Source: Amycolatopsis granulosa (GTDB lineage Bacteria > Actinomycetota > Actinomycetes > Mycobacteriales > Pseudonocardiaceae). From it: 64,000 nucleotides of DNA. The notes under the pieces were generated by a model that was not told the DNA's origin, did no database searches, and worked only from the letters and a program-made list of their open reading frames with translations. Below are positions 15,001 through 24,000 of the stretch, piece after piece (the first letter of the stretch is position 1; each line of letters opens with the position of its first letter). The stretch is taken from assembly GCF_011758745.1 (NCBI RefSeq), contig NZ_JAANOV010000001.1, positions 1,426,001 through 1,490,000 of the forward strand, read 5' to 3'. A program made the translations under genes and the position numbers.

Positions 15001-18000
15001 TCTGCACTGTGAGTGGAACGGGGTGCTGCTCAGCAGCGGACGGATTGGGCCACCCGGCCTTCAGCGTCGCCACGGCGGAATCAAACTCGTCCCATTCGAA
15101 GAAGATGGATAACTCGGGTGTGCTCCCCGCCGGCAGAGCGTGCTTGAGGTGCTCGAAAGCTTTCGCAACATCCGGCAGGAGCTGCTGGAACTCCTTGCGG
15201 TCCACCCAGCCTTCCGCGTTGTACTCGCCCGCACCGGGAATCCGCTCACTTCCGGCGAGGACCGCCCTCTGTGCGGCCACTGCACGCAGTGCCTCGGCGA
15301 TGGCCCGCTGCTGTTCGCCCGGAGTCGACTCGGCGGGCAGGATGAGCCGGTGCATGTCCGGGTGGCTGGTCGTCAACCACAAACGCGGCTCGCTCCAGGT
15401 TGAGCCGACCCGGACGTCCAGGGCCAGGGCACGCCCAGCCTGATCGGTCGCCGTCAGGATGACCGCGGACTCGCTGTCCATGACCTCGAGGTCGCTGAGG
15501 AAGTCGTCAAGACCCGCCATTGTGGTGGCGTTACGAGCGATCTCGGCGCTGAGCGGTGCGGCACTCACCTCCGGGTGCCTGGCCGCGGCATCGGCCGAGT
15601 TCTCGACCAGACGAGCGACCATGTCGCTGACCAAAGGTATGGACATCTCGCCGAGTCGCGCCAACGGCAGCGACGCCTCGAACTCTGCCGCGGTTCCGGA
15701 GACTCGGGACGGCGACCTGGCAGCCCTGTCCCGGATGTGGAGCGTGAACCGCGACCCGCGCCTTTCCGCGACCACCCGCATTCCATGGAGCGTCTCGGCC
15801 ACCCGCACGTGCGCCATGCCCAGGAGCTTCTGGATCTGCTGCTGCATGGTCTTCACCAATGACCGATCACGCCCGAGGCTCGGCTCCACCACCGGGTCGC
15901 CCCGGCGCAGCGCGGTGGTGAACCGGTCCACATGGTCCAGACTGGACGGATACCGCCACTCCACCACCTCGTCCAGCAGCTCAGGCGTCCACGTACGCAC
16001 CTCGCTCAGCTCCGGCGAGAACCGTCCGTCCAGCGACTTCACCCACGCGAGCACCACCCGAAGATCGCGCTTCTCACGATCCAGCAACAACTCCGCCAGC
16101 GAACCGGTCGCCGACCGCGCCTCCTCCGCAGGCGACACACGGAAGGACGTCACCACCTCCTTCACCAAACCGGCCGCGACGACGTCGACGGGATTCCCGG
16201 CAGCCAGGCCGACCCGGCCGGACTCCCAGTCGTAGACCGCGGACGCGGTCAAGTAGGGCGAGAGCCGGTTCCAGGCCGCCCGATCGCCACCGAAAGCCCG
16301 GTCGATCCCGCGCGGGCTGAGTTCGAACGCCTCGGCGAGCTTGTCGTCGATCCGGCGCTCGACCTCGTCCACCGTCAGCCCGAGCGCGTCGGCGATCGTC
16401 TGCGCGCCCCGCTTGGCGAAAGCCCCGATCTCGGTGCGGGAGGTGCCGAGTGAGGCCACCACGTGATCCGCGGCCGGCGCGAGCTCACCCGGGTGCGCGG
16501 GCCGGTGGTCGGCGTCGGCGGTTACCGCCGGGGAAGTTCCGCCAGCCCCTGCTTCGGCAGATCCATCGCGTCCAGCAGCAGCCACAGCGTCCGGCGTTCC
16601 GCCGCCGTCACCGGGATGCGGTGCTTGTTCAGCAGTGCCACGGTCGCCTGGGTCAGATCCAGCCAGTCCTGCTCGTCCTGGGCGTCCGTCAGTTCCCAGC
16701 GGTCCGTCTCCGGGATCCGCTCCCCGAACGTCGGCCGCAGCGTCTTCGCCGTCTCCGCGATCTGCGGCTCCGTCAGACTGCTCACCTCGGTCAGGGCCGT
16801 CAGCTGCGCGGTCGCCCGCTCCAGCAGCGGGCTCAGCCGGCTCGCTCGTGCCGGTTGCGCGAACGTCTCCAGCAACGTCCGCAGTTCCGCTCGTTCCCGG
16901 GTCGACACCGGACTGTCCGCCCGGCTCAGCGACCCGATCAGCGCCTGGACCGTCAGCAGCCACTCCCCCGCGTCCCGGTTGCGCGTCACCGCTCGCAGGT
17001 CCTCCGGCGCCAGCCGGTCCGCGAACCGTTCCGGCAGCCTCGCCATCCGTGCGGCCACCTGTTCCTCGGACAGCGTCACGGCCTCCGCCCTCTCCCCGCT
17101 CCGGGTTGACCCGCACGCCCGGGCCGTTCGGGTCCGGCCGCGCGTCCAGGATCTTGTTCTGCTTGTCGACGACGATGTCGACCCGCACGCCAGCGTAGAT
17201 CGCGCGCACCAGCTGCTGCTTGTCGCGTTCCGGGACGTCCTCGATCCGGTCCTGGCGGATCGCCTCGTCCGCGGCCTCGGCGAGCACCCGCTCGATGCCG
17301 CCGGGTTCGTTCCACCACGCCGCCGGGAACAGCGCGGCTCCGGGCGCCCGGCTGGACGGCCCGAGCTTGCTCGCCAACCGCTTGGCGACCTTCGGGGGCA
17401 CCGTCACCGGGGTGGCGGATCGGGGCGGCGGCGCGGGCGGCGGGTTGCGCACCACGCCGCGGCCCTGCTCGGGGTAGGCGGTCAGGATCCCGTACCCGGG
17501 CAGCACGACCACGGCGACCCGCACCCCGTCGCGTTCGGCGGTGAGCCGCCAGGTCTGCGGCCCCTCCTCCCACTCGGCGTGGTCGGGGTGCCGGGCGACG
17601 CGCTCGATGATGTCCGACACCGCGCGGTCGTCGCCCCAGCGCGACGGGAACTCGGTCTTGTTCGGCTTCCCCAGCCCGCTGCGGTGACCGCCGCCGGTTT
17701 CGTCCCCGTCGAAGATGTGCGCGGTCCGCTCGGGCGGCAACCGCAGGTCCTCCGGCGACGGGAAGCGCGGGTGGTTCGCCACCGCGTCCCACCCGTTGGG
17801 CCGCGTGCCGTCACCGAAGGCCGCGATCGCCTCGGGCACCGTGCGGTCGGCGGTGACCCGCACGACCGCCATGCCGACCTCGTCACCGGCCAGCGCCGCC
17901 TTGCCGGTGAACGCCACCGGCAGCGCCGGTCCGAGGACCGCGAGTTCGGCCCGCAGCCCGGCCAGGTCGGGGTGGATCCGGACCACGGCGGCGTCGGTAC

Positions 18001-21000
18001 CGTCGGTGCGCCGGAGCGTGTAGTGCCCCGGCGCGTCACCGGCCCGCTCCAGGGTCACCGGGCCGGGGATGCCGAGGCGGGCGCCGACGTACTCGGCGAC
18101 CTTGCCGCCCGCGAACGAGCGCATCGCCCGCGCCGCGTCACCCGCGGCCCGCTCGGCGGCCACCAGCCGGTCGAGGAACCGGACCTCGGCCGGCTCGGCG
18201 TCCTGCTCCTGTTCCGGCCGGCGGGCCGGTTCGGTCGTTCCTTCCGCGTACCGGGCGGCGAGGTGGTCGCGGCGGGCGATGAGCGTCTCGGTGAGCTGCC
18301 CGGCGAGCGCCGGGTCCGACACGGTGGCGTGGACGGCCCGGCGGATCGCGTCGTCGCTGATCGACGCGACCGCGCGCACGGACGCCCGCTCGAGGTCCGC
18401 CGGCATGCCCCGGAACAGTTCCGCCGTCCGCGGGCTGCGCACCGGCGACCGGAGTACGTCCGCCTCGGTCACCGCCGGCCCGAACGGGAGGTGGCCGTCG
18501 ACCGCGCTCTTCGGGGCACCCGTGCTGGTGTGGGTGAGGGCGCCGCCGAACTCGACGCGCATCGGGCCGCGCGGGGTCCCGACGACGTTGCGGCCCTCGT
18601 ACCCGTGCAGGTCGGAGTGGCCGAGCCAGGCGTCCGCACCGAACAGGGCCCAGAACGCGCGCCGGTGCTCCTCGCTGACCGGCGCCAGGGACGTCACCGG
18701 ACCGGTGTTGTCCACCCACCGGCTCGCGACGCCGAGTGGGCGGTTCTCGCCGAACCGGCCCTCCAGCCGCACCAGGCGGGTCTCCGGCAGCGGGGCGTCG
18801 ATACCGGTCCCGGCGCGCACCGCGTCGGCCACCATCCGGTAGAGCTCGCCGGCGAGCACCTCGACCTCGGCCTGCTCGGTGGAGGTGGGTGCCTTGACGT
18901 ACCAGCTGGCGTCCGGTCCCTGGAACAGGGCGCCGGGCAGTGACCCGCGCCGCCCCGGCACCTCGGTCATGCCGTCGAGGCCGGGTAGCGCCTGCCCGGC
19001 CAGGGCGGTGTTGATGATGCGGGCATCCCGCTCGGCGACGCGCAGCAACGCGGAGTCGCGGTAGGGCCAGCCCTTGCTCTCCCAGTGGCGCTGGTAGCGG
19101 CCGGTGTCGAACAGCTGCTGCCCGGTGATCCCGCGGCGCAGCAGCTCGGCCTGCTGCCGCGGGTCCATGCCCTCGGCGACGTCGAGGAGGGCACGTGCGC
19201 GCACCTGGTGCCCGTCCAGGCCGTGCGACCACCGCAGGACCGTCGTCAGCTCGGGCCCGGCGGGCGGCACGCCACCGCTGTGGTCCCCGCCCGTCTGCGG
19301 GTCGAACCGGTGGGTGACGGCCTGCGCGAGCCCGGGTTCGGCCGGTGCGGGCTCCGCGCCCGGGGTGCCCGGCACGGCGGGCGGCCGGACCGGAACCGTC
19401 CGGAGTGGACCGTCCGCGACGCGCGCCGACTCGACCGTGCCGTCGGCCCGCACGATCGCGGTCAGGGTCAGCCCGCGGTGTGTGCCGCGGACCTCGAAGG
19501 CACCGAACAGGCCGCGGGCGGGCGAGAGGATCTCCGCCGGCTCGCCCGCGATCGACTGCACCGCTTCCCGCAGGCGGTCCATCACGTCGTCGCCGCCGAA
19601 CCAGGACGGGCCGACGACCCGGCCGCCGGGCTGACCGGCGTCCGGCCGCAGGTCCGCGAGGACGTCGTCGGAGACGACCGCCGCGGCGGGATAGGACGGG
19701 TCGGCCCAGCCCCGCGGCGCGACGCCGTACAGCCGGGGCGTGCCCTCGGCTCCCGGGCCGTCCAGGACGGTGCCCAGTTCGCGGGCCAGCGCCTGGCCGA
19801 GCGCTCGCGGATCGGCGGCGAGCGCGTCGCGGGTGACGCCGTCGGCCACGGTGACGAGGACGTCGTCCCCCGCCCAGGCGTTCTCGCCGGCCCGCAGCTC
19901 GTCGGCGACCCGGCGCGCCAGGTCCTCCGGGGTGGACTGCCCACCACCGTCCAGGACGACCACCGAGGCCAGCCCGGGGCTGTGCTGCACGGAGAACCCG
20001 GTGACCGGCGACTCCGGCAGGCGCAGCCGGTCGGCACCGTCGGGCACCGGTGCGCTGCCCTGGATCTCCAGCTGCCGCGCCGCGAGCCACCGTCGCTTGA
20101 GGACGTCCCCGCGGCCGAGTTCGGCGAGCTGCCGCGCGATCTCGGCGGCGCGGGCCGCGTGCGTGACCGCCTCGGCCGTCGTGAGCCGCACGGTGACGGT
20201 GCGGCCGTCCGGAGTGCGCCAGACGGTGCGCCAGCCGTGCCGGCCGCGACGGCCCCAGTCGATGTCCGCGTCCTGCGGGACCAGGCCCCGGGCGGCGAGG
20301 TCGTCGATCACCGCCTGGGCGTCGGCGGCGAAGGTGCCGGCCGCGACCGTGACCGTGTGGTCGAACGGGTCGCCGGTGGTCAGCGTGGCGCCCGGGACGG
20401 CGCGCACGGCCTCGTCCAGCGCGGGGACCGCGCCGTCCTCCGGGACCGGTTCCGCGCTCGGCTCCTCGATCCGCAGGTGCAGTGCCTGCCCGGTGTCCTG
20501 GTGCACCACCACGACCCGCCCGTCCGCGGTGACCCCGGCCCGGGCGAAGCCGTTGCCGTCGAGGGCGTCGAGCACCGTACGGGCGTCGCCCGGCTCGGCG
20601 AGGTGGATCCCGTAGCGGATCGGGCTGCCGGAGCCCAGGTCGGCCAGGGACGTCGCGGACTCCGGCAGGAGCAGCGCCTTGTCGACCGCGCCGACGGCGG
20701 CGACGAGCGGGGCGATCCAGTTGCTCGCGTCGCCGGGAGCGGGACGGCCGGGCTCGGTGTGCGGTCCCGGGTCCGGCCGGGCGGCCAGGATGTTCCCCTC
20801 GCGGTCCAGAACCATCGCCACCACGACACCGGACCGTTCGCCGCGCACGAACCAGTGCCCGGATTCGGCGTTCCAGCGGACCCAGTCGGGCCGGCGGGCG
20901 ACGTCGCGCAGGAGCGCGCCGAGTTCGGTGCGCGGATCGGTGCCCGCGTCGAACCACCGGGACGCGATGCGCTGGTGCCGCGGGTCGGTGGCGGCGGGCC

Positions 21001-24000
21001 CGTGCTGGTGCACGAAGTGGTCGAGCACGTGCGGTTCGAGCTGAATCGCGAGGAAGTCCGGGTGCTTGGGGGACTCCGGTGACTCCGCCGAATCCCACGC
21101 GTTGGGCCGGTTCCCCGCTGCTTCGGGCAGGGCGATGTCGTCGGCCGCGGGCGGCGCGAGCACCGCGGCCAGGACCTCCTCGCGACGGCCGGCCGCGGTG
21201 TCCGGGTCCAGCGCGGCGACGTGGGCGCGCGCGGCCACCGAGTCGCGGGTCTCCAGGCGCAGCACGTACCGCTGCCCGGTCCCCGGATCGGTCCACTCGG
21301 TCGTCACGCCGGGATCCCTGGTGTCCCACCGGAGCTCCCGCGTGTCCAGCCGCAGGCCAGCTTCGGAAAGCGCTTGCAGCACGGCAGCGGAGTCGTGGGC
21401 GAAGGTCGCCACCTCCGGCATCCGCACCGAGTAGCGGACCGGTTCGCCGGGCGCGGGTTCCGGCGCCAGCGGGTCCGGCAGCAGGCGCGCCCCTCGCACG
21501 GTCGTCGCGACCGCGTGCGCGAGGGGCCGCGTCGCGGGGTCCAGGTAGGTGGCGACCGCACCGTCGGCGAGAGTGCCGAGACCGCCCACCAGGTCGTGCA
21601 ACGTGCCCAGCGCCTGGCGCATCAGCATGTGCACGACGAACCGCTGCTGCGTCGCATCGCCGGGCGCCTGGCCGGAGATCCGGATCTGCGCCGGGGTGGA
21701 CTGCGTTCCGTCCGCGCCGACGCGCGGCGGGATCACCTCGTAGGTGCCGGGCGGCAGCTCCGAGTCCACCGTGGCGGCGACATCGACGGTGACGTCGTCG
21801 TAGAACAGCCGGACGCTCCGCGCCCCGATGTCGGCGCGGACCGGGAGCGTGGCGGTGTTCCCGTTGAGCTGCACCGGCATCGCGTCGCCGAGACCCGGCG
21901 CCGTTGCCGCCGGCGTCACCACCGTGACCGGGGCGGTGGTGCGGCCGATCCCGCGCAGGTAGTCCTCGATGCGTCCGGCGACGTCCGCGGTGTGGTCGGC
22001 GGTCTCCGAGCGGACGGTGCCCACCGTCCGCCGCACCGGGTCGGTGGGCAGGTCCGCCACGTCGCGGAGGTTGACCGCGTGGTGCGGGCGGTCCAGGCCG
22101 GGCACACCGTCGGCCAGGGCACGCAACGCCCGGTCCAGCAGTCCGTCCAGCTGGGCGGCGATCGTGCCCTCCCCGACGAGGATCGTGGCCTCGGCGGTCT
22201 GCCGGGCCGTGCCGTCGGCCCCGACGAGCCACGAACCGGGGTCGACGTGCACCTGGTTCGCCGGGACCCGCGAGTCCAGCCCGATGTCGAACGCGATGCG
22301 GGTGCCGCCGTCGAAGTGGGCGAGCAGGGTGCCCTCGGCGGGATCGCCGGTGAGCCCGGTGACCCGGCCGCGGTCGGGCAGGGCGGTGGAATCGGGCGCC
22401 GGCCGGTTCTCCTGGCGGTGGCGGAGCGCCTCCCCGAGCGCCTCCTCGTCGGCCGCTTCCCCCGTCGCGGGCTCACCGGTCCGGATGGTCTGCGGGAGCG
22501 CACGCCAGGAGGTGCCTTCGCGCAGCCGGGCCATCCCGCCGCGCGGCACGGAGCGCCCGTGGGCGTGGGAGACCGAATCGGCCCGCACGACCGGCGTCTG
22601 CGCGAAGAGGTGACCGAGTGCCTGCGTCATCGCGATGCGGCCGGTGCCGGCGGCCTCGCTGAGGTTGGTCGACATCTGGGAGGCGATGCGGATTTCCGCG
22701 GGCGCGGTCTGCGCGTTGCCCTCGAAGCGGCCGGCGTGGGTTTCGACGGTGCCCGCGGGCAGGGTGTCGTCGAGCACGAGCCGCGCCTGCACGACGTGGC
22801 CGTCGCGTGAGGTCAGGGTGAACAGCCCGGTGTTCTTGTCCACCTCGGCCTGGCCGTCGACGCGTAGTTCGTGGAGCACCTGGGTGGCCACCGCCTTCGC
22901 GGCGTCCGGCCAGTGTGTGGTGCTCTCGGGCGCCGCCTCGGGCCCGAACCGCCGGGTTTCCCCGGCGACCGTGCGGTGGTCGCTGGTCTTGGGCTGGTCG
23001 TCCGCGGGCGGCTCATCGGTGTGCGTGCGGTGCTCGTCGAGCCCCGGCACCTGGTCACCGGCGGCGCGCCGGTCGGTGATCCGCGGGCCGTGCTGTTCAC
23101 CCTCGCCCGGCTGCCGGGTCTGCTGAGCGTCGGCGCCGTCCGGGCGGGCGGTGTCCGCGGACGGGTGGCCGTCGGGGCGACCGGCATCCGCCGACTGGCC
23201 CTCGCCCTGCCGGCCGGGCTGCGCCGTCTCGCCGTCCGGGCGGCCCGCGTGGGCCGGCTGCCGGGCGGTGTCGTCGCCGGTGCCCGGCCGGGACGCGGTG
23301 TCCCCGGGCTGCCCGGCGGCCGCCTGCTGCCGGGTCTCACCGGCACCTGCGGCGGCGGTCTGCCGTCCCGCGTCACCAGCGTCCCTGGCGCTGCTGGCGG
23401 CTGCCGGCCGGGCGGCGTCAGCCGAGGTCGTCTGCCGGCCGGAGTCTGCTGTGGACGTCCGGTGCCCGGACTCGCCTGCGGTGCCGTTCTGCCGTGCCGC
23501 CTCGCCGGAGTTCCCGGTCTGCTGACGTCCCGGCTCCCCGGTGCGGGCGGAATCCGTGCTCCCGCCGCCGGTCTGCCGCCCGCTCTGGGTGCTGCCCGTA
23601 CCACGCGATCCGGCCTCGCCCGTGCGCGCTCCCGCGTTCCCGGCCTGAGATCCACCGCTCCGCGCATTCCCGGTCTGCGCATTACCGGTCTGCGTATTCC
23701 CGGTCTGGGCGCTCCCGGTCTGCGTATTCCCGGTCTGGGCGGCCGCGCTCCCGGCACCCGCGCCGGCGGCACCCGGATCGGTGAAGCCCGCCCAGGCACC
23801 CAGGTGCGACGGCGTGGCGGTCGGGGACGGCGCGACGAACCGGGTGAAGTCCGTGTTCGTCAGGTGCGCGAGGTTCATGTTGAAGCTCGCGAGGTTGTGC
23901 CCGACATCGTGCCAGGACGCTTCGCCGATGTAGCGTTCCCAGGCGCCGCCGACGGCGCCGCCCCACGCGGCGTCCTTGATGGAACCCCAGCTGAGCGGGT

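Noticed and set aside
18138-22232. Minus-strand open frame of 1,364 codons
   Set aside because: Lies in another frame of the giant gene and has the Arg/Gly-rich composition of a shadow, unlike the 185-residue frame at 16522-17079.
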